Source: Rhodopirellula sp.
GTDB taxonomy: Bacteria; Planctomycetota; Planctomycetia; Pirellulales; Pirellulaceae
Direction: 5' to 3'
NCBI GenBank assembly: GCA_002690925.1
Contig: NZGD01000037.1
Location: forward strand, 1-44,087
Length of the DNA stretch: 44,087 nt
The notes under the pieces: generated by a model
The model's input: only the letters and a program-made list of their open reading frames with translations
What the model was told of the DNA's origin: nothing
Database searches by the model: none
Shown here: positions 25,103 through 33,340 of the stretch, piece after piece
How positions within the stretch are numbered: position 1 is the stretch's first letter
Layout: every line of letters starts with the position of its first letter
Made by a program: the position numbers and the translations under genes

Positions 25103-28100
25103 TTAGCTGCAGCCCATGCTGTTGCCGCAGTTGTGGCACAAGTAACAGTTACCATTTCGAACGGTGATGCTGCCGCAGTTGTCGCATGAGGGAGCATCAA
25201 TCTGGAAGCGGGCAAATTGGTCACCCTGTCCATTATCCTCACTAGATGTTTCTGCGGTTGGCGTGGAAGAACCATTCCCGTTGTTGCGCGTCTCGCCAAT
25301 GCTTGCGAGCAGCGTCGCACGTTCCGCAAGTGCTACGGCCGCACCAGCATCCTCTTTCAGTCCATCCATCACGGCACTGGTTGGGGCAGTCGTCACCTCG
25401 GAGCCGTTGCCTTGATTGGTGTTGTCAACTGTGGTTGGTACGTGGTCGTGACCACTCATGAACGTGAGGCCGAGCCAGCGGGCAATGTAATCCACCACGC
25501 TTTTGGCGATCCGTATATCTTTGTTGGACGTGTGTCCCATCGGTTCGAAGCGAGTGTGGCTAAACTTGTTGACAAGGACCTCTAACGGAACACCATACTG
25601 TAGCGCGATCGAAAGGGCAGTGCCAAAACTATCCATGATTCCACCAATGGTGGAACCCTCTTTTGCCATCGTGATGAAAATCTCACCTGGCCTTCCGTCG
25701 GGGTAAAGACCCACGCAAAGGTATCCCTCATGACCCGCGATGGTGAACTTGTGTGTCACGCTTTGGCGGGTATCTGGCAGTCTTTCGCGTCGTGGTTTGT
25801 AGACAATCTTTTCTACCGTTTCTGTCACAACTTCTGCTGCTGATGCTTCCGCTTCGGAGTCATCAGCTTTCGTGTTCAGCGGTTGGGATTGCTTGCTCCC
25901 ATCGCGATAGATTGCGACAGCTTTGAGCCCAAGTTCCCAGCCCCAGAAATACGCGTTTGCGATATCTTCGGGGGTCGTGTCATTAGGCATGTTCACTGTT
26001 TTGCTGATCGCACCTGACAGGAATGGCTGTGCCGCTGCCATCATGGTGACGTGAGCTTGCCATGGAATACTACGGGTACCATTGGCTGGCTGGAATGCAC
26101 AGTCGAATACAGGCAAATGCTCATCCTTGATGTCGGCTGCACCTTCAATGGTGTCTTTTTCATCAATGTGCTTCAGGATGTTGGTGATTTGCTCTTCACT
26201 GTAGCCGAGTTTCTTGAGCCCCAAATTGACGGTCTGATTGACAATCTTGAGCATTCCGCCGCCCGCAAGCTGCTTGTACTTCACCAACGCAATGTCTGGC
26301 TCAATACCTGTTGTGTCACAATCCATCATGAAGCTGATGGTTCCGGTTGGGGCAAGCACAGTAGCCTGTGCGTTCCGGAAACCATACTTTTCACCGATTT
26401 CCAAGACATCGTTCCAGAGTTTGGTGGCCGCTTCTTTGAGCTCTGCCGGACCGTTGTCGTCGATGTCATCGCAGGCGTCGCGGTGCATCTGCATCACATT
26501 GAGCATTGGTTTTTCGTTTTCGGCATAGCCTTCAAACGGACCAACAACGCTCGCCAGTTCACCGCTGGTGCGGTTTGCCTCGCCGTGAAGCAGTGAGGTT
26601 AGTGAACCGCACAAGCCTCGTGCTGCATCCGAGTCGTACGCGATCCCACGGGTCATACATACGCTACCAAGGTTTGAGTATCCCAAACCAAGAGGTCGGA
26701 ACTTGTGACTATTGCGGGCGATTGGCTCAGTCGGATAACTGGCATGGTCGACCAGAATCTCCTGAGCAATCAGGAACAGACGGCAGCTCGCTCGGAAACG
26801 CTCTGTGTCAAATGATCCATCTGGACCGACGAACTTCATCAAGTTGATCGATGCAAGGTTACATGCGGTGTCATCCAGGAACATGTATTCGCTGCAAGGG
26901 TTTGATGCATTGATCTCACCGCTGTTGGGACAAGTGTGCCAGCGGTTGATCGTTGTGTCGTATTGGACTCCTGGGTCACCGCAGTTCCAAGCACACTCAG
27001 CCATCTTGTTCAAGAGCTCTTTGGCGTCATACGTTGGTGCGTCGCTCTCACACTTATCGCTGATCCACCGTGTTTGCCACTGTTTGTTGTCGCGAACCGA
27101 CTCCATGTAGTCGTCGGTGAGTCGGACGGACAGGTTGGCATTTTGGAAGCAGACGCTGCTGTACGCTTCGCCGTTGAAGTTGGACTCGTAGCCTTCACGG
27201 ATCAATGCATGAGCCTTTTTCTCCTCAGCCCATTTACATTCGACGAATTCCAAAATGTCTGGATGCCAAACCTTCAAAGACTGCATCTTGGCTGCTCGGC
27301 GAGTTTTGCCGCCACTTTTGACAACGCCAGCGATGGAGTCGTAAACCCGCATGAATGAAAGCGGACCCGATGGTGTTCCGCCACCAGACAGTTTTTCACG
27401 CTGCGATCGGATGGTGGACAGGTCGGTGCCAGTTCCGCTACCGAATTTGAACAGCATCGCCTCGCTGCAGGCAAGACGCATGATGTCTTCCATGTTGTCG
27501 TCCACGCTCTGGATGAAACATGCTGAGCCCTGAGGGTACTCGTAGGGATTCTCTGGCTGGGCTGTTTCACCTGCCACTGCGTCCCAGTGCCAATTGCATT
27601 TATCACCCACTACTCCGTACTGAGCGTGTAGGCCGACATTGAACCAAACAGGACTGTTGAATGCACCGTGCTGATGCAAGCACAACCAAGTCAAGTCACG
27701 GTAGAAACGGTCGCCGTCTTCGGGGGTGTCAAAGTAACCGTCTGCCAAACCCCAATCCGTGATGGTTCGTGTCACACGATGGATCAGTTGCCGCACGCTT
27801 CGCTCTCGCTCATCTGTGCTGTTGGGATCACCGTAGAAATACTTCGAGACGACAACGTTCGTTGCCAGTTGGCTCCACTCCGCTGGAATCTCGCAATCAT
27901 GTTGCTCAAACAGAGCGTTGCCAGATTCGTCTTTGATTGCGGCGCTTCGTAATTCCCAACCGACTGTGTCGAATGGCGTCTTGTCGTCGTCCGGGCAGAA
28001 GTTTGCCTCGATTTTTAAACCGTTTCCGCTTTGTCTCAGCTTGCGGCCGAAGCGAGCCCTCGCGTATTCCACGCCATGCTCGGTGTTGACTTTTTCCAAT

Positions 28101-28153
28101 GCTGGATCACCAGCGACCTCGGCGGAGGTACGTGCGTACAGAACCGTTGCCAT
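25103..28153 (-). CDS. nrdJ: Adenosylcobalamin-dependent (class II) ribonucleoside-diphosphate reductase
   Basis: The 1016-residue protein carries the NrdJ-type core: C212 in GSACFIQSVDDNM, the thiyl-radical Cys420 in NPCSEY, and C431 in ACNLASINL, the redox partner. Other conserved pieces are FGSGTGTDLSTIRS, FRPLGLGYSNLG and APTGTISFMMDCDTTG. The enzyme makes deoxyribonucleotides using B12, with no oxygen requirement. A linker of about 60 residues rich in Thr/Asn/Gly/Ser/Ala (from about 925) leads to a zinc-ribbon-like tail with two CxxC pairs (CDNC and CHNC) and a final Cys-Ser, probably the flexible thiol arm that re-reduces the active site. The start has CAGGAG about 10 bases upstream. 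I see no B12 riboswitch ahead of it. Termination is by the hairpin at 24960-24994. Confidence 0.95.
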   Translation of the reverse strand: MATVLYARTSAEVAGDPALEKVNTEHGVEYARARFGRKLRQSGNGLKIEANFCPDDDKTPFDTVGWELRSAAIKDESGNALFEQHDCEIPAEWSQLATNVVVSKYFYGDPNSTDERERSVRQLIHRVTRTITDWGLADGYFDTPEDGDRFYRDLTWLCLHQHGAFNSPVWFNVGLHAQYGVVGDKCNWHWDAVAGETAQPENPYEYPQGSACFIQSVDDNMEDIMRLACSEAMLFKFGSGTGTDLSTIRSQREKLSGGGTPSGPLSFMRVYDSIAGVVKSGGKTRRAAKMQSLKVWHPDILEFVECKWAEEKKAHALIREGYESNFNGEAYSSVCFQNANLSVRLTDDYMESVRDNKQWQTRWISDKCESDAPTYDAKELLNKMAECAWNCGDPGVQYDTTINRWHTCPNSGEINASNPCSEYMFLDDTACNLASINLMKFVGPDGSFDTERFRASCRLFLIAQEILVDHASYPTEPIARNSHKFRPLGLGYSNLGSVCMTRGIAYDSDAARGLCGSLTSLLHGEANRTSGELASVVGPFEGYAENEKPMLNVMQMHRDACDDIDDNGPAELKEAATKLWNDVLEIGEKYGFRNAQATVLAPTGTISFMMDCDTTGIEPDIALVKYKQLAGGGMLKIVNQTVNLGLKKLGYSEEQITNILKHIDEKDTIEGAADIKDEHLPVFDCAFQPANGTRSIPWQAHVTMMAAAQPFLSGAISKTVNMPNDTTPEDIANAYFWGWELGLKAVAIYRDGSKQSQPLNTKADDSEAEASAAEVVTETVEKIVYKPRRERLPDTRQSVTHKFTIAGHEGYLCVGLYPDGRPGEIFITMAKEGSTIGGIMDSFGTALSIALQYGVPLEVLVNKFSHTRFEPMGHTSNKDIRIAKSVVDYIARWLGLTFMSGHDHVPTTVDNTNQGNGSEVTTAPTSAVMDGLKEDAGAAVALAERATLLASIGETRNNGNGSSTPTAETSSEDNGQGDQFARFQIDAPSCDNCGSITVRNGNCYLCHNCGNSMGCS

Positions 28154-28472
28154 TGCTCTAAGACTCCTGTGAGTTCATCCTTGGGGCGATTGAAGATGCC
28201 AAGATTGATTCGCAATCCTCGCGAAGCATCAAAACCGACCATTTATAATAAGACAGTGTACAAGTGTCGACTGCCAGCCTGTCCCCAAACATGACGAACT
28301 GTAAGGAACCGTGTCGTTCGACGCGTTTGGTTCCCAAATACTCGTGCATCTTGCAGTCAGTATTGAAAGCACTACCCCTAGTGGTTGTCCGTGTGGTGGC
28401 AACTACATGTGGGCGACTGGGGAATCTTAGGGATAGAATCGGCCATGTCAAACACTTCTCTGAATAAATCTT

Positions 28473-28497
28473 TAAAGTGTTATTTGAGAACACTTTA
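28473..28497. promoter_or_regulatory. Inverted repeat TAAAGTGTT / AACACTTTA (operator candidate)
   Basis: Two perfect 9-base arms (28473-28481 and 28489-28497) flank a 7-base spacer, and another AACACTT half-site lies at 28451-28457. It is about 320 bases upstream of nrdJ and 850 upstream of the Hsp70 gene. The spacing does not match NrdR boxes. It could be an operator or an RNA hairpin. Confidence 0.35.
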
Positions 28498-28740
28498 CGC
28501 ACAGATCACTTCGGTGAGCCCCACTGACAACGCCGACCTCGTTGTTGCCGTAAGTTCATAACTGATGAACAGTTAGTGAAGTTCGTGAGGGTTAAACTTG
28601 AGGTCGAGATTGCATCGAAGAATTTTTAAAATTTACACGCCGACTTGGGTTCTTGGTAAAGCAGGTTAGATACGTTGAGTTAGATGGTGAAGCGTGCACG
28701 GTTCCGTCTCTCGTTTTTCGGTTTGCTGGCATTCAAATTC

Positions 28741-28772
28741 GTTTGTCTTCAAATGCGTTTGTCTTCGAATAC
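28741..28772. repeat. Near-identical 16-bp tandem duplication
   Basis: GTTTGTCTTCAAATGC is followed directly by GTTTGTCTTCGAATAC (14 of 16 bases identical). It is non-coding and of unknown relevance. Confidence 0.6.
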
Positions 28773-29012
28773 GGCAACAGATCGAGGTCGCGAAAGCAGT
28801 CATTTCTCAAACTTCCGCGTTCAACCGTCTTAAACGCCTTTGAGATGTTACCGCATCGTTCGGCAACTTCTGGCGTGATGCAACCGGAGGCTTTTTTTAA
28901 AACACAAAGCCGTTGCATTTTCGGAGTCCGTGCCGACGGTCACGGCCGCGGGAGCAGCTAACGTTAGCGGCATTCGAAGTTCGCCCCGTTGTCGCAGCGT
29001 GGTTTAGCCGTT

Positions 29013-29032
29013 TTTTGACTGCGCTGTCAAAA
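29013..29032. promoter_or_regulatory. Inverted repeat TTTTGAC-N6-GTCAAAA
   Basis: Perfect 7-base arms (29013-29019 and 29026-29032) around TGCGCT, about 310 bases upstream of the Hsp70 start. The A/T-rich symmetry is typical of operator sites, and each arm includes a TTGAC -35-like core. No matching -10 element is evident. Confidence 0.3.
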
Positions 29033-29344
29033 TTTGAATCTTCCGGGTTTCTTGTCTGAGAGGTTCTTGGGGGTGGAGGCCGATCTGGGCATGCTCTGCA
29101 TGCCTGCTCGCTGATGTGTTGCTGCAAAAAAACGTGACGTCTGATGCTCTGGGACGCTTTCGCTCCAACCGCGTGTCACGGGTGAGTTATACTGACGGTG
29201 TCGGGCGCGGCGCTCCATTCAACGGTGAGTTGGGTGAAAAAGTGTGTGTGAGAACAAGACGGAGTAGGCGCAGCAGTCCGGCCTTCGCAGATAAACAGGA
29301 TGGATCTGCATGCTCTTCTCTCTTCTCAGTATGATTTTGAAATT

Positions 29345-31780
29345 ATGAAGCGTTCGCATCCGGCCATTGGTATCGACTTGGGTACCACAAATTCCGCTGT
29401 AGCATTTGTTGATTCGACGGGTAGACCCGAAACCATTCGTAATTCCGAGGGTGGACTTTCAACGCCCAGTGTTATTTTCTTTGATCGCGGTAATCCTGTG
29501 ATTGGTGCGGAGGCTGTGGAGGCGGGAGTTGAGGAGCCAGAGCGGCTGGCCATGTTTGCCAAGCGTGACGTGGGTGAGCAGCTTTTCAGAAATGCGATTT
29601 GTGGCGCAAAGCTGCCACCAGAAGTTTTGCAAGCTTTGATTCTCACCAAGCTCAGGGAAGACGCTGAACTGAAGCTTGGTGAGCTTAAGAAGGCTGTGAT
29701 CACTGTACCGGCTTTCTTTAATGAACCTTGCCGTAAAGCGACTCAGGATGCTGGTAAGTTGGCAGGGTTAGAGGTGTTGGACATCATCAATGAGCCAACT
29801 GCGGCTGCAATTTGTTATGGGGTTCAGCAAGGGTTTCTCTCGGCCGAAGGGGCGGCTTCGGCGAAAGAACGCGTGCTCGTTTATGACCTGGGTGGGGGGA
29901 CGTTTGACGTTACGGTCATGGAAATTGAAAATCGTAAATACCACACAATTGCGACTAATGGTGATGTCTACCTGGGCGGAATCGACTGGGATCGGCGTGT
30001 GGTGGATTTCATTGCCGAGGCATGGATCGAGGAATATGGAGACGATCTTCGTGATGATCCGATTGCCGAACAACTTTTGTTGCGCAAAGCGAATCAGACC
30101 AAGCATGCCCTGACTCAGCGTGAGTCGGTTCCGATTGCTTTTGGTTATCAGGGAAAGCGAATTCGACCGGAGATGAATCGCGAGACATTTAAAGATCTGA
30201 CTGAAGATCTTTTAGAGCGTACGCTCATGACAGTTGAGTTGGTGCTGGATGAAGCTGAAGTCAAATGGAGTGACCTGACGCGTTTAATTCTTGTCGGGGG
30301 TTCTACTCGGATGCCCATGATTCACGATGAACTGAGTCGTCTGAGCAATCTGGAAATTGACCGCTCGCTCTCACCTGACGAAGCGGTCGCGCACGGAGCC
30401 GCCATTTACGCTGGCATTCGACTGGGTCATGAGTGTGAGTCTTTTGCGGGGGTTTCAGTGACGAATGTCAATTCTCATGACCTCGGTGTATTGGCGGTCG
30501 ACCCGCAAAGTGGGGAGCCGCGACGTCAAATCATGATCAATCGAAATACAGCTCTTCCTGCTCGCAAACGCATCCGTTTTCGTACTCATGAAGACGGGCA
30601 ACGCAATGTAAAGGTTGAGGTTGTCGAAGGTGGTGATAATCGGGGACGCAACGCGACTCGAATCGGTAAGTGTCTCGTGGATGACTTGCCTAAGGGAACG
30701 CCTAAGGGAACATTCGTGGATGTGCTATTCGATTACTCACAGGATGGCCGTTTGGTCGTTAGCGCGAACTTACCCACACTCAAGCAAGCTGCAGAGATGA
30801 CAATGGATCGTGCTGCAGGTTTGTCGGAAGAGGTCCTGGAAAAGTGGACCGCCTTGTTAGCTGCCGGAATTACAGAGGAGACGCTTGCCGGGGAAGCGGG
30901 AGCCAATAAAAGTGACGGTAATGAAGATGATGAAGGACAGTTAGAACTGCTCGAAGCTTGGGAAGACGAGCCCGGTCCGGCGGAGGATGCCGGTTCGATT
31001 GTCGAATTGACTCAGGCTTCGATTGTCACAGATTCCGATCCAGATGAACAGGTTTTCCCAGGCCTGAGTCTGTCACCAATGGAATACCGCGGGACGGGAA
31101 AGTCGAGCTCTGATACGTCTACATCGGTAACACCGGCCAGATCGGTAACACCGAGCATGGCGAGTAAAACGCGTCCGCCCGAAATCTCGATCGATCAAAA
31201 CAAGGCAGCCAGTATCGAGACGCTGAACCCTGAAGGTCCCTCGAGCAAGCGTAAGCTCAAACGTAAGGTCTCCGCTGTTCGGGATGCTTCGGCATCTACA
31301 CCTGCATCTACTGATCAGTTATTTCCCGTTCCACCTTTGCCACCCGCTGGCATTCCAGAGCCGAAGTCGGGTCCCGTGAAAAGTTTGCCACCGCTTCGGA
31401 AAGACAGGCCCGATTCACCACAGGGTCACCACTCGGGTAAGGGATCACCGAAGGTGGTTGCTGCCAAGGCATCACAAGAAAAGAAAGGCTCGTCCGAGGC
31501 AGAAAGTAAAGAGGCAGAAAGTAAAGCGGCTGGTAATGCAGCGGGAATTCCTGATTTTAGTGTTCTTGAGAAGCTGTCCGAACCGCAGAGTAAGGCTGAC
31601 GGAGAAGCCTTGAATGCATTTTTCAGTAATCAGAATGCACCAACATCAGGGGTGCCTGCACCCACGATTAATATCAACCTGTCCAAGCCACCCCAGAAAA
31701 CTCCACCACCAAAAAAGAAGCAGAGCAAGCAGCGGCGGTCAAAAGGTGAAGTGAGTGAAGGTGATGATGTGGCGAATTGA
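29345..31780 (+). CDS. Hsp70-family ATPase with long disordered C-terminal tail instead of a lid
   Basis: The 811-residue product has a complete Hsp70 nucleotide-binding domain: phosphate-1 GIDLGTTNSAVAF (9-21), connect-1 INEPTAAAICYG (148-159), phosphate-2 VYDLGGGTFDVTV (179-191) and adenosine motif LILVGGSTRMP (314-324). About 365-480 resemble the DnaK beta-sandwich substrate domain (SHDLGV, NTALPARKRIRF, VEVVEGG). A short helical stretch follows to about 510, then about 300 residues of acidic, then Pro/Ser/Lys-rich, probably disordered sequence ending in a basic KKKQSKQRRSKG cluster. DnaK is about 640 residues with a helical lid here. It is therefore a divergent, specialised Hsp70, first in a four-gene cluster. 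An upstream in-frame ATG (29300) is possible; 29345 gives the usual N-terminus. Confidence 0.9.
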   Translation: MKRSHPAIGIDLGTTNSAVAFVDSTGRPETIRNSEGGLSTPSVIFFDRGNPVIGAEAVEAGVEEPERLAMFAKRDVGEQLFRNAICGAKLPPEVLQALILTKLREDAELKLGELKKAVITVPAFFNEPCRKATQDAGKLAGLEVLDIINEPTAAAICYGVQQGFLSAEGAASAKERVLVYDLGGGTFDVTVMEIENRKYHTIATNGDVYLGGIDWDRRVVDFIAEAWIEEYGDDLRDDPIAEQLLLRKANQTKHALTQRESVPIAFGYQGKRIRPEMNRETFKDLTEDLLERTLMTVELVLDEAEVKWSDLTRLILVGGSTRMPMIHDELSRLSNLEIDRSLSPDEAVAHGAAIYAGIRLGHECESFAGVSVTNVNSHDLGVLAVDPQSGEPRRQIMINRNTALPARKRIRFRTHEDGQRNVKVEVVEGGDNRGRNATRIGKCLVDDLPKGTPKGTFVDVLFDYSQDGRLVVSANLPTLKQAAEMTMDRAAGLSEEVLEKWTALLAAGITEETLAGEAGANKSDGNEDDEGQLELLEAWEDEPGPAEDAGSIVELTQASIVTDSDPDEQVFPGLSLSPMEYRGTGKSSSDTSTSVTPARSVTPSMASKTRPPEISIDQNKAASIETLNPEGPSSKRKLKRKVSAVRDASASTPASTDQLFPVPPLPPAGIPEPKSGPVKSLPPLRKDRPDSPQGHHSGKGSPKVVAAKASQEKKGSSEAESKEAESKAAGNAAGIPDFSVLEKLSEPQSKADGEALNAFFSNQNAPTSGVPAPTININLSKPPQKTPPPKKKQSKQRRSKGEVSEGDDVAN

Positions 31781-31827
31781 GTTGGAGGCATTGCCGGAAA
31801 CTTGGGTGAAATGCTACGGAGTTAACG

Positions 31828-33285
31828 ATGGATAGGCGATTTTTAATTACCGTCACAAACGGCACTGAGTTATATAAAATATCCTCTGACCAGCTGCCCC
31901 TGGCGATGGCTCAGGGGCTGTCATGCCCTGTAACCACAGCTCAAACACTTGTCGGCAACGGGCAGTATCTGTTTGAAATCCCAGTCGAGGACGTTCTGAC
32001 CGCCAAGGCTGATGGATTCCATGACTTGCTGACGCGAGAACGTTTTGAGTGGTCGCAACGTCGTGGAGACTCTCTGGCTGGATCCGGAACTGTGAAGGGG
32101 ATTAAGCCGCCAAAAGAAATTTTAAACCCGGTGGTCATGCAACCAGCAGCTTCCCCCAGTGAAGCTGGTAATCAGATTCCTGATGCAGCAGAATTGATGG
32201 AATGTCTGCATCAGGCAAATACCAGGTACGAGGTTGAACGTGAGTTGCAGCAGCAGGAGTTAGATGACACGCAGGGCTGGCGTTGGTACTTGTTGCGAGT
32301 GCGATTCTGGCTCGAGGAGCGTCGGCAGGGTCTTGTCGGTCAGTTACGTGGCAGCAGTATTAGCCTTGTGGTGCATTTGGCCGTGATGTTGATTTTGGCA
32401 AGTCTGTTCATCAATGTTGAGGAGGATCGCATCAAGGGGATTGTCATCACATCGGCACCGCCTTCACAAAGTCCAATGCGAGAGGTTGTGATCGAACCTA
32501 GTCCGTTGGAGGTTACTGAGCCGGCAGACTCCGAAGCTTCGGAGTCACCGGAGTCTAGGGAGGTTGTTCGTGCTGAGACCGTGGCTGCACCGAACTTCAT
32601 GGAGTCCATTAGTGGAGCGGCTATCAAGCCACCTGCCAGCGCTGCTGCTTCGGGATCAGGAAAGGCAGCCAAAAGTAAACCTACATTCTTCGGCAGTAAA
32701 GTCTCAGCGGTGGATTACGTATTTGTTATCGACAACTCCAACAGCATGACGAAAGGGCGTTTCGAAACAGCGCTCGATGAATTGCTGAAGGCCGTTGCGG
32801 AACTGACAGCACGACAGCGTTTCTACGTAATTTTTTACAGTGACACCGCATATCCTTTGTTTCATCCCAAGCCAGCGATGGATTTGGTCAACGCGACCAG
32901 CCGAAATAAACAACGGCTGAAATCGTGGCTGGAGACAGTTCAGCTGTGTCTGAAAACAAATGGCAGGGAGGCGATCGCTGCTGCATTTGCTCTAAACCCT
33001 GATGTGATTTTTGTGCTCGGCGACGGTGCCTTCACAGACAAAGCCTCAAGCTTTTTTGCCTCACGCCCCCAGAAAAGGGTCCCACTTCATACCTTGGGGA
33101 TGGAGGTCAAACCCAAAGACGCCGTCGGGTTTCAGAAATTGGCGAAAAGTAATGGGGGGACTTATAAAGACGTCGGTGTGGCCGAGGGTGCGGTTGCAAT
33201 CGCCAAGAGATTTCCAAGGCAAAGAAATACCACGCGTGGTCCGATTTGGGGAGTGAAACTACAGCCCAAGCCAAAGCTGAAGTAG
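31828..33285 (+). CDS. Single-pass membrane protein with extracytoplasmic VWA domain
   Basis: In this 485-residue protein, about 1-176 are soluble and unrecognised (MDRRFLITVTNGTELYKISSDQL...), with a charged helix (YEVERELQQQELDD) before the membrane. One hydrophobic segment (SLVVHLAVMLILASLFI, about 179-195) follows the basic RRQGLVGQLRG, so the positive-inside rule puts the N-terminus in the cytosol. A Pro/Glu/Ser-rich linker leads to a VWA domain (about 295-460) with MIDAS D302-N-S304-N-S306 and a later LGDG. The domain should bind metal-dependent ligands outside. The ribosome site GGAG precedes ATG 31828. It is 47 bases downstream of the Hsp70 gene and probably in its operon. Confidence 0.85.
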   Translation: MDRRFLITVTNGTELYKISSDQLPLAMAQGLSCPVTTAQTLVGNGQYLFEIPVEDVLTAKADGFHDLLTRERFEWSQRRGDSLAGSGTVKGIKPPKEILNPVVMQPAASPSEAGNQIPDAAELMECLHQANTRYEVERELQQQELDDTQGWRWYLLRVRFWLEERRQGLVGQLRGSSISLVVHLAVMLILASLFINVEEDRIKGIVITSAPPSQSPMREVVIEPSPLEVTEPADSEASESPESREVVRAETVAAPNFMESISGAAIKPPASAAASGSGKAAKSKPTFFGSKVSAVDYVFVIDNSNSMTKGRFETALDELLKAVAELTARQRFYVIFYSDTAYPLFHPKPAMDLVNATSRNKQRLKSWLETVQLCLKTNGREAIAAAFALNPDVIFVLGDGAFTDKASSFFASRPQKRVPLHTLGMEVKPKDAVGFQKLAKSNGGTYKDVGVAEGAVAIAKRFPRQRNTTRGPIWGVKLQPKPKLK

Positions 33286-33340
33286 CGAGCGTCTGTTTCT
33301 CTCCGATCGTGTTGCTCTCATAGAGTGAAATTGAAGTCTT

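Larger units (their letters stand above)
28154..29344. other. Long divergent intergenic region between nrdJ and the Hsp70 cluster
   Basis: Nearly 1.2 kb without a convincing gene. It includes a 9-bp-arm palindrome (28473-28497), a 16-bp near tandem duplication (28741-28772), the 12-base palindrome GCTAACGTTAGC (28957-28968) and the inverted repeat TTTTGAC-N6-GTCAAAA (29013-29032). Promoters for both flanking units should be here. Several short reading frames exist on both strands but none has motifs or a ribosome site I trust. A regulatory RNA cannot be excluded. Confidence 0.45.

Noticed and set aside
28158..28502. A 114-codon minus-strand frame just upstream of nrdJ
   Set aside because: It spans the palindrome at 28473-28497 and the nrdJ leader and has no motif or ribosome site.
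28154..28640. Cobalamin riboswitch or NrdR boxes before nrdJ
   Set aside because: I looked for the B12-box core and for paired NrdR palindromes and found neither. A covariance-model search would be decisive.
28154..29344. CIRCE heat-shock element before the Hsp70 gene
   Set aside because: No TTAGCACTC-N9-GAGTGCTAA-like repeat is present; the inverted repeats there differ in sequence and spacing.
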